Shown here: positions 53,547-64,000 of the stretch, piece by piece
Layout: every line of letters begins with the position of its first letter
Numbering within the stretch: position 1 is the first letter of the stretch
Assembly (NCBI GenBank): GCA_032821775.1
Contig: JAVLRN010000010.1
Location: forward strand, 1,860,001 to 1,924,000
Length of the DNA: 64,000 nucleotides
DNA from: Sanguinoderma infundibulare
Taxonomy: Eukaryota; Basidiomycota; Agaricomycetes; Polyporales; Polyporaceae
Direction of reading: 5' to 3'
The notes under the pieces: model-generated
The model's database searches: none
What the model saw: the letters and a program-made list of their open reading frames with translations, nothing else
Told to the model about the DNA's origin: nothing
Made by a program: the position numbers and the translations under genes

Positions 53547-54052
53547 ATGTCGTCAACATCCAAGCCGACGTCCAGCGAGAACATCGTTGCTCAAAATGTG
53601 CGCATGCATTGTCGTATCGCCATAAGTTATGCTCACCTTTTTTCGCTGCGGAACGCAGTTCGACCGCTGCTGTACGTGTCGTGCAGGGCTTCAGGTTTCA
53701 ACCGTGTAGGATGGTGTGGCCTGGTTACCGTATATATGCAGTGGCGGACCTGATTGTGAAGTCGTGAGTGGCTCCGTTTCCATTCATGCCGCGGAACGGG
53801 GTGGGCTTATGGGTGAACGCGCCCTCCACAGTGGTGTTGGCTTCAGCGCAGGCGTGATTGCGTCCGCCATCCTCTTCCGCCGTACGTGCCTTCCCTTGTC
53901 CTTCTTTCTCTTCCTCTTCCATCTCCCTTAACTGTCCATGTGCAGGACGAGCTTGGCCCGTAGCACTGGGCTCAGGCTTCGGTGCTGGCATGGCTTACGC
54001 GGACTGTGACCGGTCGTTCATCCCCGCGGACGCGAAGAAGGATTCAGCATGA
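53547..54052 (+). CDS. MIC10: MICOS subunit Mic10, copy 2
   Basis: Exons 53547-53597, 53659-53671, 53742-53763, 53832-53881 and 53946-54052 give 80 residues. Same gene structure as copy 1, with both glycine motifs and RRRAWPVALGSGFGAG intact. Relative to copy 1, 30 bp are missing in the last exon, removing ten residues of the C-terminal tail without a frameshift (DRSF then IPADAKKDSA). Exon 1 ends AQN instead of AQK. Since uve1 is complete only beside this copy, the shorter form may be the one at the original locus. Confidence 0.9.
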
Positions 54053-54322
54053 GTGTGCATGCTCGGATAGATGGGTCAGTGGGAGGCTATCGCATTGTGG
54101 AATCGGCTCCTAGACGAGGAGGCTAGCCGACGAGAGTCGGTCTGGTGGTGGAACATAGACTGTCCAGTGGACAAATGGCAATGTATGTCTCGACTCATGC
54201 TCTCTGTTCTACCCCCATCGGCTCCCGTTCAAGCTTCACTTCGCTGCGTGTCTGGAACTCCGAGGGCGGAAGGAGGTCGAGGGAGGTACGTGGCGTGTGA
54301 CATGGGCTGCAGTTCATGAATG

Positions 54323-54590
54323 CTAAGTGCGGCTCGACTTGCCGTCCCCTCCAGACATATAGATATCCGCGACCTTCTCGTGACCGTGCTTTTCCAAGTC
54401 CGTCGGTAGCGTGCGCCGAGGCTCTCCAAGAATGAGACGTTTATATAGGACGACTGTCCGTAGCCATGTGAGTTTGTCTCGTCTCTCAAAGCGCATAGAA
54501 CGTGCACGTACAGCCTGTCGCACCCATGGTAGGCAGCGTGAAGATGATGGTGCGCCATCGTAGCGCCTGGGGGGTTAGTTTTGACCCCAT
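54323..54590 (-). CDS. small conserved single-pass membrane protein, copy 2
   Basis: Exons 54590-54512 and 54453-54323 encode 69 residues, almost identical to copy 1, with MGATGFVLYKRLILGEPRRT; it ends SSRT by loss of the copy-1 stop. Convergent with MIC10 copy 2. Confidence 0.75.
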
Positions 54591-54934
54591 GTTGTGCGCG
54601 ACAGCCGTTGCCGTCGAGAGTCGAGACTCGTTGGTCGTCGGGCGTGGCAGCGGACAACGCGCGGAACACCCAAAAGGCGCCCGCACGTGCCGCTAGCATT
54701 TCTGGGCGCGATCGTGCCGCCGGGGCTGACGTCGGGCCTGCGCTTGATCTGCCTCGGTTTCGCTCGCCATGGAGCCCGCGCAAGCCCACAGGAGGCACGA
54801 CGTGCTGGCGCAGGTTGTGCATGAACCACTTTCTCCCTTTTATTTCTCGTCGCTCTGCTCTTTCCCGCCCTCGCTGGGCCCATCTGGCAAGGACTTTGGT
54901 TACAATTTCCGATACTCGTCTCCAATCTTCCATC

Positions 54935-57184
54935 ATGGCCCAGAAGAGGAAAAGGAGTTCTGCCAAGATAGCGAACGTTGTCCAGGACTCGCCCGCTCCC
55001 GCCACCGGGACGGCCTTGGTGAACACGAGCATCTCGCAGCAGGTTCCGGTTCCGGTTCGCAGGACCTCAACGCGCAAGAAAAAGAATGCCTCATACAACC
55101 AAGATGCCACGTCAAAGGTCGACGAACTACTCAGCGACGCATTCGGCGGCCCGTTGACGGACCTGGAGAAGGACGAATTATCAGATGAAGAACCGGCACC
55201 CAAGAAGAGGACGAGGCGCAAGAAGGCGGTCGAGCCCGTCTTCTACGACATCCCACCCGTCGAGACAATGGAGACGAGCTTCAAAGGTGCGTCGTCAGTC
55301 GAACTAGGTATGTACGCGCATCGGGTATTCAGATGTAGCATTCAGGACGTCTGGGATATGCATGCCTGAATACCATCCTACGCGCGCTCAAGCCCGAGCC
55401 GGTATTCTGCTCGCGGACGCTCCGCATCGACACCATCTTGAAGCCCGATTCTGGGATGGACTATTGCAAGGAGCTCGGCAGGAAGAACGCGGAAGACCTG
55501 TCTCGTCTCATCCAGGTGAGTTTTCTATGCACATTTCTGCGCGCATCGAGGGCTGACAACGTGTATGGAATCGATCAGTGGAACGAGGAGAATAACATCA
55601 GGTTCATGCGGGTGTCGTCGGAGATGTTCCCGTTCGCGTCGCACGACAAGTACGGATATACACTGGAGTACGCCGAGAGGGAGCTCAAGGTACGTCCATT
55701 CTGCCTAGCCAGTATCCAATGTCTAACGCCCGATTCCGCATCTAGGCTGCTGGTGACCTTGCGAAGAAGTACGGACATAGGTTGACATGTCATCCTGGTC
55801 AAGTAAGTGTGCATAAGCAGCTTCGGGCGAGGTGTGACTTAATGCCATTGTTCTCAGTTCACTCAACTCGGCTCACCGAGGGAGGCGGTCGTGACGGCCG
55901 CGATTCGGGACTTGGAATGTAAGTCCCGGGGGTTGATCGACCTCGGTCTTGTGCTCACGTCATGGCCACAGACCATTGTCAAATGTTCCGGCTTATGGGT
56001 CTCGACCAAGACACTGTCATGATCATCCACATGGGTGTATGCGCTTCTTTTATCCTGCTTCTGCGGCTGCTGACGCGCGCGACTTTCAACAGGGGATGTT
56101 TGGAGATAAACAGGCCACGATCGAGCGGTTCAAGGAAACGTTTAGGACGAAATTGACGGACGAGATACGTGCACGACTGGTGCTCGAGAACGACGAGGTA
56201 CGGGTGTTTGCGGTTCGTCCAGTCCATCCCGGCTCACTCGACTTGTATAGATGTGCTATAATCCCGATGACCTGTTACCCGTATGCGAAGAGCTCGATAT
56301 TCCTCTTGTCGTAAGTCGACTCACTGGATTATTCCACTCGTTGCTTAATCGCTATTTCGCCAACCAGCTTGACTATCACCATAATTGGATCTACGTGCGT
56401 ATCGCGTCTCCGTTTGTATGCGCCCGCTCATCCGTTCATTCCCGCATCCAGCCCTCGGAGAAGCCGATTCCCGAGCTCATCGAGCGGATCAACGCGATCT
56501 GGCACCGCAAGGGCATCAAGCCCAAGCAACATCTGTCCGATCCCTGTCCCGGCGCAGAGACGGTCATGGAGAAGCGCAAGCACGCAGACCGCTGCAAGGC
56601 GCTACCCCCGGATCTGCCTGATGACATGGACCTGATGATCGAGGTCTGCTTCTTGGCATATACTCAATATCGTCAATGTGCTGATCGTGTTCATTATTTG
56701 TGGGGATAGGCAAAGGACAAGGAGCAGGCGGTGCTCCACCTGTACAGGATCTACAACCTGCATCCGGTCGTACACGAGAACCTCCGCCCAGAGAAGCCGC
56801 CGAAGCCATTCCCTCGCGCTGCTTTTGAAGAGGAGGGTACGGATACGGCGGGCAAGCGGAAGAAGGGTAAAGGAAAGAAGGCACAAGAGGACGCTGGCGG
56901 TGCGTAGGATCTGTTGTGGGCGGGTTTCAAGTTATGTTGACTGTTTCCGTGGCGTGCCTTTGACAGAGACCGCTCAGGTCATGGAATCTGGTTGCACGGA
57001 TGAGTCAAAGGATCTTGAGGACGTGCAGGAACCCGAGTTTGCTGTGGTGACACCGCCGAAGAGAGGAGGGAAGGGGAAGACGAAGGTCCAGGAAACGAAG
57101 AAGGCACAGAAGAGCTCCCGTGTGTCGAACGGGGGCCCTAACAGAAAGGGCGAAATCGGTGCGGAGGCTTGCGGAAGGCGATAA
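54935..57184 (+). CDS. uve1: UV-damage endonuclease Uve1/UvdE
   Basis: Twelve exons: 54935-55286, 55346-55515, 55579-55689, 55746-55802, 55858-55918, 55972-56036, 56093-56197, 56251-56310, 56368-56394, 56452-56643, 56710-56899 and 56967-57184. They join in frame to about 535 residues. The basic N-terminal tail (KKRTRRKK) precedes the UVDE TIM barrel from RLGYACLNT (about 119) to HLYRIYNLHP (about 430). Barrel motifs are FMRVSSEMFPFASHD, LTCHPGQFTQLGSP, IIHMGGMFGDK, LVLENDE and LDYHHNWI, which hold the metal-binding residues. The enzyme cuts 5' of UV photoproducts and starts alternative excision repair; in other basidiomycetes it is light-induced and protects mitochondrial DNA. The lysine-rich C-terminal tail is the least certain part: a second frame (ERAKSVRRLAEGDKDVV) also looks coding near the end. 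Confidence 0.93.
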
Positions 57185-57909
57185 AGATGTTGTTGCGGGC
57201 GGTACGTGAGCGGTCGTGCAGGTCATCTCTTGTCAGACAATCTGATCCGATTTTGTCTCTAGGGCGAGGCGGCGGTGATACTGTGATATCTACTGCCAGT
57301 CTACGAACGGGGTCGTTGTCCCTTCGCAAACGGAAACCGTCAACGATGCCAGGACGTCGTACTGTCTGGTCATCACATGTCGTTTGAAGATCAATTTTGG
57401 TATGCTACAATTGGGACGCCTGCACATGGACATTGAATAGAATGTCTTGCGTGATGCGATTTAACTGGGATTAGTGTGGGTGGCTATTGTGTGCCAGATT
57501 CCAACGACGTGGCATCAAGGAAGCTGGCATTGCACTGGGGGCTGGCCATGGGGACTGCATTCAAGACACGTCGCACGGACCTGGAGGGGTCGTGTGTGAT
57601 CCGCGCCACATCTTGGGGGTGGACGTTGGGCGCGGACTTGACTCACCACTCTTTCCTCTCTCAAGACGTGTAAGCATCATCTTCCCTCGTACACGTCTCG
57701 ATCGTCACCCATTGTTTCGTCTCTTTGTGGCACTAGGTATATTAGCCTCGACGCAGCTGGTACTTCGTCCTCAGTCCTTTCTAACCGAGTATCAGGTACG
57801 CGCATACACCCATGTATTATCCTACAGTCCTTTCTGACCCAGTATCTGACATCGTTTCAGTTCTTTCCCAGCGCTCAGCGCTCCCGCTCTAATACGTATC
57901 CTTCCTGCG
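57185..57909. other. intergenic, no gene seen
   Basis: It contains the uve1 3' end and the HET E promoter region. A CT-rich stretch and two ATCCTACAGTCC/GTCCTTTCT repeats near 57770-57840 are visible. Nothing coding is supported. Confidence 0.5.
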
Positions 57910-60340
57910 ATGCGCCTCCTCAACACGTGGACAGGCCAGTTCAAGGAGTTCCTGGACCTTGGTCCAGTCGAATATGCCATACTATCGCACACGTGGCGTT
58001 CCGAAGCGGAGGGAGACGAACGGACTTACGAGCAACTCAGGGAGATCCAGGCATTGCACGACCATCGTGACTTTCCACAAACATCCCTTCCTACCGACGA
58101 GACTCGCTCGCGCCTAGGCGTTTCCAGCAACGGCTATCACACACGCTCAGATGCCGTACAACCTCATACCACCGCCGTTCCCGTTCTCGATTCTCCTGAC
58201 CCAGTTGTTACTACCGGCCGCGCTCCTCATCCAGTGAATCCCATCATCCACGCATTCTCTTCCACCCCGGAGCCTTCAGTTGAAGTGGCTCTCGCAGAAT
58301 CTTTGCATTCACTTGCAGCAAAAGCTCCGCCCGCTTGACCAGACAAGATGATTCTGCACCACCGCGGCAGCCTGTAGTACCCCAAATGGCTTCGCCTGTC
58401 AACAAACAGCGGAGGCACGGTTTCCTGCAGACGTCCGCAGATCGGTTTCGCTCTGTTGTCCGGCGTGCGGTCAAATAACGCGGTCCCAGCCGCTCTACAG
58501 TGCGAAAGCCTTCCATCTCCGGGCCCGAGCAAAGTTTTCCCCTGACATCATCGCAAATGTTGTCACCCCCGAGCTCCCCTCCTTTCGTTGCCGGTCCGCC
58601 ACCAATATCTCAGGTGCGACCACTTGATTTTTGTTCAGCTCGTGTGAGTCGAATTCGAAACAGATCTAACACTAATAATCATCACAGCTCCCGCCCCGGT
58701 CTCCCCTTCTCTGATTGCGTCCGCCTCCGCTGTCGCTGCCGCTGACCACGATTCCCGGGATGCCTCCGAACCAAGAACTTGGGAATTCTCTTTGGAACCA
58801 CCCGATGCTCGCAAAGGACTCGAAGATCCGGGAGGCGTGCAGAGTCGCGCGAGACAACGGCTTCGAGTGGATCTGGATCGACTCGTCCTGTATCGACAAA
58901 TCCAGCAGCTCAGAGCTCTCCGAGGCGACCAACTCGATGTACCTGTGGTACCAGCGAGCGAAGGTTTGCTACGCCTTCCTTGCTGACGTCAACGCTGATG
59001 AAGAGCCCCGGGCGGGGGGGTCTATATTCCGTCGAAGCAAGTGGCTTACACGCGGATGGACGCTCCAGGAGCTCATCGCCCCTTCGGATGTAGTGTTTCT
59101 CTGCCAGGACTGGACTCCCATCGGGTCAAAGCATACCCTTCATCTTCTCGTCGACGACATCACCGGTATCTCTTACTAAGCATTATTGCACATGCGGCCT
59201 CTCAACGAGTTCAGCGTCGCCCAGCGGCTCTCGTGGACCTCGAGGCGAAGGACGACAAGGGTGGAAGACCGGGCATACTCCCTGCTCGGTATCTTCAACA
59301 TCAACATGCCTACGCTCTACGGGGAGGGCGAGCGCTCGTTCCGAAGATTGCAGGAGGAGATCATGCGGCGCATCCCGGACCAGAGCCTGTTTGTCTGGGG
59401 GAACCGTGATTGCGGCAATATTTACCAGCATCCCGAGATACTCGGCAATCTCACTCCATCGGTGCTGGAGTCTCTGCGGGTAGTGTGCCGCACTCGGAAT
59501 GACGGAGGGTCCTTCCTCGACAGCATCCCTGATCAATTCTGGAGTTGCGACGCCACCTTTGATGCGGTGCCTCGCGATGAAGTCTCTCGTCGACTCCAGC
59601 TCTTCTACTCCCCTCCGACTGACTACAGTTCTTCCCCCCACGGGATCCGCACTCAGCTGGCTATGATACCCCTTTCCCATTATTTTCCCCCTGACACAAC
59701 GCGGAGCTGCGACCCCCCGCCGTCTGAATGGTACTTGGCGATCCTTGGGTGCGAGTCCAGGGCGTTCCCGGGACATCTCCTGGGCCGGGTGTGCTGCATA
59801 CCCTCGCAGTCGGACATCGAATACCTGCACTGTGGATACGTGAACATCGAGTCCCCGGGTCCACAACCTTCGACTTCATCCGTCGAGCTCTTCCCTCTGA
59901 CGCCGGCCGCCATCGAGCGCTGTCTGTCGAAGATCGAGCTGAAGACGGTATTCATCTCGCACCCTGAACGTCCGGAATCGGAATCGGAATCGGAGGATGT
60001 TCGCTATCGGCCGCACCAGGCCATCAACTTGATGCTGCAGAAGGAGAGCCGCAGTGCTCTACAAGCACAACAGTATGCGGCCGAGCTTCGAGGTCCAGAC
60101 GAGGAGCACCCGGCTACTTACTGGCTTACGCTTTCCAACCACGAGCACACCATCACCATAGAATACCAGTATACCCTCGAGAGGCCGTGGTGGGGCGATC
60201 AGCAGCTCACCATGCACGCGCATGTGCGGATCTCGAGCCCTCAGAGTCTTCCTGACTCTGCCAGGGCAGATCCTGCTCGGGTGCCAGCTGCGAGTGTCAT
60301 GGGAGGATTTCGCCTTGGGCCGCCGGGGATGGCAAGCTAG
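57910..60340 (+). pseudogene. divergent HET-domain protein, copy E (broken)
   Basis: The start is MRLLNTWTGQFKEF with EYAILSHTW. After a disordered stretch the first frame ends near 58338. A clear intron (about 58614-58687, with CTAAC before the AG) follows. The HET core resumes with FEWIWIDSSCIDKSSSSELS and KWLTRGWTLQELIAPSDVVF. At 59177-59179 a TAA replaces a glutamate codon (ISY-stop-ALLH), then the same frame continues LNEFSVAQRLSWTSRRRTTR through EDRAYSLLGIFNINMPTLYG to GPPGMAS. At least two more frame changes lie between 58338 and 58790. It shares only about half its residues with A, B, C and F, so it is an older lineage. Confidence 0.85.
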
Positions 60341-60349
60341 CCTTGGGAA

Positions 60350-60882
60350 CCGCAGCGTGGCGTTGAACTCGCCGGGAGGAGCCCTGTTGCGCCTATCGTG
60401 AACGGATAACGGCCCGGTGATCCCTGTGCGATGTCCTGCAGGCAGGCGGCGGGCGCTGCTCAGATTTGTTATCCGCCTCATGTCCACATTCTCATAAGAA
60501 TATTGCGTGTGCACGCCCGTGATGCGTGGAACTTGCGCGAAGCGTCACCTTTCGAAGTCCGAACATCAGCCTCCAGGGCAGGTGGACCACACGCCACGTC
60601 GTCGGACAGGATACAAGACGGGGGTTGCACGTTGTGAGAGGATCGTAACCCGCTCTCCTATCCCCTACCGTGAGTGTGCAACAACTGCGCGCTAGTGCGA
60701 CAATGGAGTTAACTTGATGCATCATCAGGTCGCCTGCGTGGTTTTCACCCTTTCCCGTCTCTTGTTTCAACAGGTCGACGGTCCACATATAAGCCAACCA
60801 CTAGGGTAAGCCCAATATGTTTTCAATGCAAACCTTTGTTCGAAATTGACGTGTTTACTATGCGTTAGGCCCCGGGCGTGGA
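60350..60882 (+). promoter_or_regulatory. conserved HET 5' block, copy F (inverted)
   Basis: Reverse complement of the block upstream of HET A (39564-40110) and C. It contains CAACAGGTCGACGGTCCACATATAAGCC; the ATATAA word lies about 95 bp before the ATG at 60883. Confidence 0.6.
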
Positions 60883-63216
60883 ATGCGGGTGATCAATGTC
60901 CACACCGGACTGTTCGAGGAGATAGATCCCCTCAGAACCTCATACGCAATCCTATCGCACACTTGGGATCAGGATGGCGAGCAGACGTACCAGGAACTCC
61001 GAGAGATCCAGAAGTCGTACGACATGTATGGCAAGCCCCTTCGTTCCTCAGCTTCGTCTCCTTCCGGATCGGCGACCTACCGTCCCTATGCATCCTTCTC
61101 TTTCTCGTTCCCACTCGCCGTACCTTCGTCCGGAACCCATTCCACCCCATTCCAGCACCATCCTGAGACTCCATCCATCTGGGACGATCCGAGGCTCTCG
61201 GCGAAGGTCCGCGACGCATGTGCCCTCGCGCAGAAGGAAGGGTACAAGTACCTCTGGATCGACTCGTGCTGCATCGACAAGACAAGCAGCTCCGAGTTGT
61301 CTGAGGCGATCAACTCCATGTATAAGTGGTATGCCTGCGCGACGGTCTGCTACGCGTTCCTCGCAGATGTCCCAGCCGACGAAGACCATCGGGCAGAGGG
61401 ATCCCGCTTCCGCAGGAGCCGCTGGTTCACGCGTGGGTGGACACTCCAGGAGCTCATCGCACCTTTCGACGTCGTCTTTTTCTCCGAAGACTGGAAGGCC
61501 ATTGCATCAAAGCGCGACCTTGTCGACCTCGTCGTGCAGATCGCCCGTATCAGTAGCGAGGCTCTTTTGCACGAGGGATCGCTCGACGAGTTCAGCGTTG
61601 CTCAGCGGCTCTCGTGGGCGGCACGACGAGAGACGACGAGGGAGGAAGATCGGGCGTACTCGCTGCTGGGAATCTTCGACATCAACATGCCTACGCTGTA
61701 CGGCGAGGGCAATCGCGCTTTCAGACGATTGCAGGAGGAGATCGTTCGGCGGATCCCTGATCGGAGCATCTTCGCATGGGGATTTACTTATCTCGGCGCC
61801 GAGATTCTCCATGAACTCCCCATTGGTGAATTGGAACAGGACTCTCAGCGCATTCAATACAAAGTGGAGAAGCAGCGTACCCAATCCTTGCTCTGCACTC
61901 TGCTGTTGAGATTCAGGGATTGTGGAAGCACCACTCAAGTGTCTTCGAATGCCTACGTCTCTGATCAGCATCCACCTTCCCTTCTTCCCGACATCAAATA
62001 CACGTCTACCCCTTATGGCCTCCGCACGAAAGTAGCCGTGATTCCCCTCTCGTCCTATCTTCCTCCGAATTCGACAACATACCACGTGGGTCGAACATCC
62101 GAGTGGTACCTAGCCATCCTCGATTGCGAACACAAGGATCGCCCTGGTCATCTTCTCGGTCGGATCTGCTACATCCCTGCAACCAGTTCTGGCATCGAAC
62201 ACTTGTACCCTGGATACGTGCGCATCTCTTCTATGCCAGAGCACGGTTCACCTGTGCCTGATCTCTTCCCCCTGTCACCTTCCACCATCGAGCGCTGTCG
62301 TTCGGAAATAGTACCCAAGACGGTGTACATTTCCCACCCCGACCACGCAGACTGGACGGTGGCGGCCGCCCGCTATCAGCCACACACGACGATCGTCGTG
62401 CTGCTGGAGGCGAAGACTCGTGATGCGCTGCTCGCCCGAGGGTGCACGGCTGTCCTCCGGGGACCGGACCCGGACCACCCGACCACCCACTGGCTCACAC
62501 TTTCCAAGGCGGACCACACCATCGCTGTAGAGGTCCAGCATAGCCTGAAGGATGATGGTCGAGAGTTAACCATCAGAGCCCAAGTGCGGATGTCGCGGCC
62601 CGTTGATAGCTCCGATGGAGACAAACGTGAAGAGCCAGATTCGAATACAGTAATGTGGTCTGACATCATGGCTGGGGGTTGGGACCGTCAACTCGATACA
62701 AAAGCCGTCACGTTGACGACACCGAGCGCGGTCACCGTGGCACTCGGTTTCAAGCTTACCAGATCGTCAACTTACTCCATAGTCGTTGACGTTCGCGCCG
62801 AAAGCACGACCGCAGCGGCCACGCCTCCGGCTGTGGAGACACCACAGGGAGGAGAGCGCAACGACTCGGGCGGGAACGGCGACGGACGGGTAGCGGAGGA
62901 CGAGAACCGCGAAGGCGGTCTCGAGCGCACTGGTGACCGCGACGCGCGACTTGGGGCGGTCCAACCCTTGGGCCCAGTCGGCGAGTCGGATGAGCCGCAG
63001 GGCGAACACGCCGACGACGAGGTCCCAGGTACAAGTGCGAGCGCGGATGCTGGAAGCCTCCGCGAGGGTGGCTATGGCAAGAACCTGACCGCAGCGGCCG
63101 CCCCACCACCGCAGGAAGGAGAGCGCAATGGCTCTGGAGGGAAGGGCGACGCACGGCTAGGGGAGGATGAGAAGGACCAAGACGCGCACCGGAAACGACG
63201 GCGCGCATCATGGTAG
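60883..63216 (+). CDS. HET-domain protein, copy F
   Basis: 777 codons from MRVINVHTGLFEEIDPL. HET motifs YAILSHTWDQDG, YLWIDSCCIDKTSSSELSEA and SRWFTRGWTLQELIAPF are intact, then EEDRAYSLLGIFDINMPTLY and RIPDRSIFAWGFTYLG. The variable stretch has PLRSSASSPSGSATYRPYAS, as in B and the copy at the left edge. Two C-terminal modules are present, but the second ends early: the frame closes at KRRRASW, while another frame past 63167 continues with sequence akin to the tail of A and C (DAEDPVRHSEEAE). The tail is therefore altered by a small indel. It is the only member of the A/B/C/F group on the plus strand. Confidence 0.9.
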   Translation: MRVINVHTGLFEEIDPLRTSYAILSHTWDQDGEQTYQELREIQKSYDMYGKPLRSSASSPSGSATYRPYASFSFSFPLAVPSSGTHSTPFQHHPETPSIWDDPRLSAKVRDACALAQKEGYKYLWIDSCCIDKTSSSELSEAINSMYKWYACATVCYAFLADVPADEDHRAEGSRFRRSRWFTRGWTLQELIAPFDVVFFSEDWKAIASKRDLVDLVVQIARISSEALLHEGSLDEFSVAQRLSWAARRETTREEDRAYSLLGIFDINMPTLYGEGNRAFRRLQEEIVRRIPDRSIFAWGFTYLGAEILHELPIGELEQDSQRIQYKVEKQRTQSLLCTLLLRFRDCGSTTQVSSNAYVSDQHPPSLLPDIKYTSTPYGLRTKVAVIPLSSYLPPNSTTYHVGRTSEWYLAILDCEHKDRPGHLLGRICYIPATSSGIEHLYPGYVRISSMPEHGSPVPDLFPLSPSTIERCRSEIVPKTVYISHPDHADWTVAAARYQPHTTIVVLLEAKTRDALLARGCTAVLRGPDPDHPTTHWLTLSKADHTIAVEVQHSLKDDGRELTIRAQVRMSRPVDSSDGDKREEPDSNTVMWSDIMAGGWDRQLDTKAVTLTTPSAVTVALGFKLTRSSTYSIVVDVRAESTTAAATPPAVETPQGGERNDSGGNGDGRVAEDENREGGLERTGDRDARLGAVQPLGPVGESDEPQGEHADDEVPGTSASADAGSLREGGYGKNLTAAAAPPPQEGERNGSGGKGDARLGEDEKDQDAHRKRRRASW

Positions 63217-64000
63217 GACCGATGCCGAAGACCCAGTTCGTCATTCGGAGGAGGCGGAGATCGAACACGCCGACGGCGCGGGGCCCCGAGTGCGAGAATG
63301 GGGACAGGGAAAGTACCCGGAGAGGAGGTTGGAGAAGGAGGATCGGTTTGACAGGACATTTCCCCCCCGGCGTTGGTGTTCTCCATGGCCAATTTCTCGG
63401 TGACGGTCTCATCGTCTCCTCTTGTACTGCTGTGCGTCGTGCGATGCTGGAACGCGCGTCCTTTACGATGAGATGTACCTGTAGATGAGATGAGCCTCGT
63501 GCTTTTCTGTAACGAATACGGATCATTGCACATACGGACATGTGGACAGGTTTATATGGATGCCGAATTGTCGCGGACAGGTAAATTCGTTTCTTCGGAC
63601 GATGTCTTCGCGATTTCGCAGTCGGTCTTCCAGGCACGCTCGCCTTGGTCATCGCGTCATCGCTGTAAATCCAGGGCGCGACAGATAGTCGATGCGACCA
63701 TGAACGTGAATATCTCCTGTTGAGGCTGCACGCGATATGCGGACAAAGGCCACGGAATACATTCAAGCCAGTTCGCGGAGTAATACATGCAAGTAACTAG
63801 CCTCGCCTCTGTCCCGATTGAAGTGATTCCGCTGGCCTGGCACGCGTTGCGATGGTGGTGGAGACAATTAGTCTAATTGTTTTGATGTGATTAGGGAGGA
63901 GCATACTCATTCATTGATATAGTGGATTTGCGCCCATCGTGGTCTATTCGATGAGGGCGCAGAGCATGAGTTGCGCAGAGAGAACAAGCAGGAGCAATGG
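63217..64000. other. HET F 3' flank and unassigned DNA
   Basis: 63217-63405 is the out-of-frame remainder of the HET C-terminal tail. About 63387-63720 matches, in inverted orientation, the 3' flank of HET A and C (36520-37066). No gene is seen from 63720 to the edge. Confidence 0.5.

Larger units (their letters stand above)
53346..54998. repeat. segmental duplication Q, copy 2
   Basis: Second copy of the MIC10 - small membrane protein - uve1 start block; here it continues into the full uve1 gene, so this is the parental location. Confidence 0.92.

Noticed and set aside
1..64000. CRISPR arrays, bacterial operons, rRNA genes
   Set aside because: Intron-containing eukaryotic genes throughout; no regularly spaced short repeats or rRNA sequence seen.

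Overview
The window is nuclear DNA of a filamentous basidiomycete, most likely an Agaricomycete (a Polyporales-type wood decayer is my guess). The reasons are many 50-60 nt GT-AG introns, a cluster of HET-domain (heterokaryon-incompatibility type) genes, fungal chromovirus and Ty1/copia retrotransposons, a TAP-type secreted peptidase, and fungal versions of Mic10 and the UV-damage endonuclease Uve1. I see no rRNA, tRNA or CRISPR.

Layout. 0-1.9 kb: 5' end of a truncated HET gene plus its duplicated upstream segment. 1.93-9.63 kb: a complete Ty3/gypsy chromovirus on the minus strand, with 247-bp LTRs, an AGGAG target duplication, a self-priming (Tf1-like) primer site and a chromodomain integrase. 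Its pol has one amber codon. 9.9-12.8 kb: a decayed TAP-like peptidase gene split by a terminal-inverted-repeat element with a 9-bp target duplication. 12.8-16.4 kb: relics of a membrane-protein gene and of another HET gene. 16.45-34.58 kb: a Ty1/copia element on the plus strand, interrupted by a second 11.6-kb Ty3/gypsy element on the minus strand (17.05-28.69 kb). That element carries 991-bp LTRs and a spliced gene on the opposite strand. 34.6-64 kb: a HET island built from segmental duplications.

The HET island holds four large HET loci of one subfamily (A, B, C, F), one divergent broken HET (E) and one internally deleted mini-HET. Two block types make up most of it. Block P (about 4.4 kb) is a HET gene with both flanks: 36520-40944, 48879-53348, an inverted copy near 60350-63720, and a truncated copy at 1-835. 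Block Q (about 1.7 kb) is MIC10, a convergent small membrane protein and the 5' end of uve1: 47150-48850 and 53346-54998. Only the second Q copy continues into a full-length uve1.

The housekeeping genes (MIC10 twice, the small membrane protein twice, uve1 once) appear functional. HET B and C are open throughout, F is open but has an altered C terminus, and A and E are broken. The transposons show a strong mutation signature: LTR differences and new stop codons are mainly C-to-T or G-to-A changes at CpG, which points to CpG methylation and deamination. The features most worth a second look are the antisense zinc-cluster-like gene in the nested gypsy element, the self-priming signature of the first gypsy element, and the mosaic HET island.
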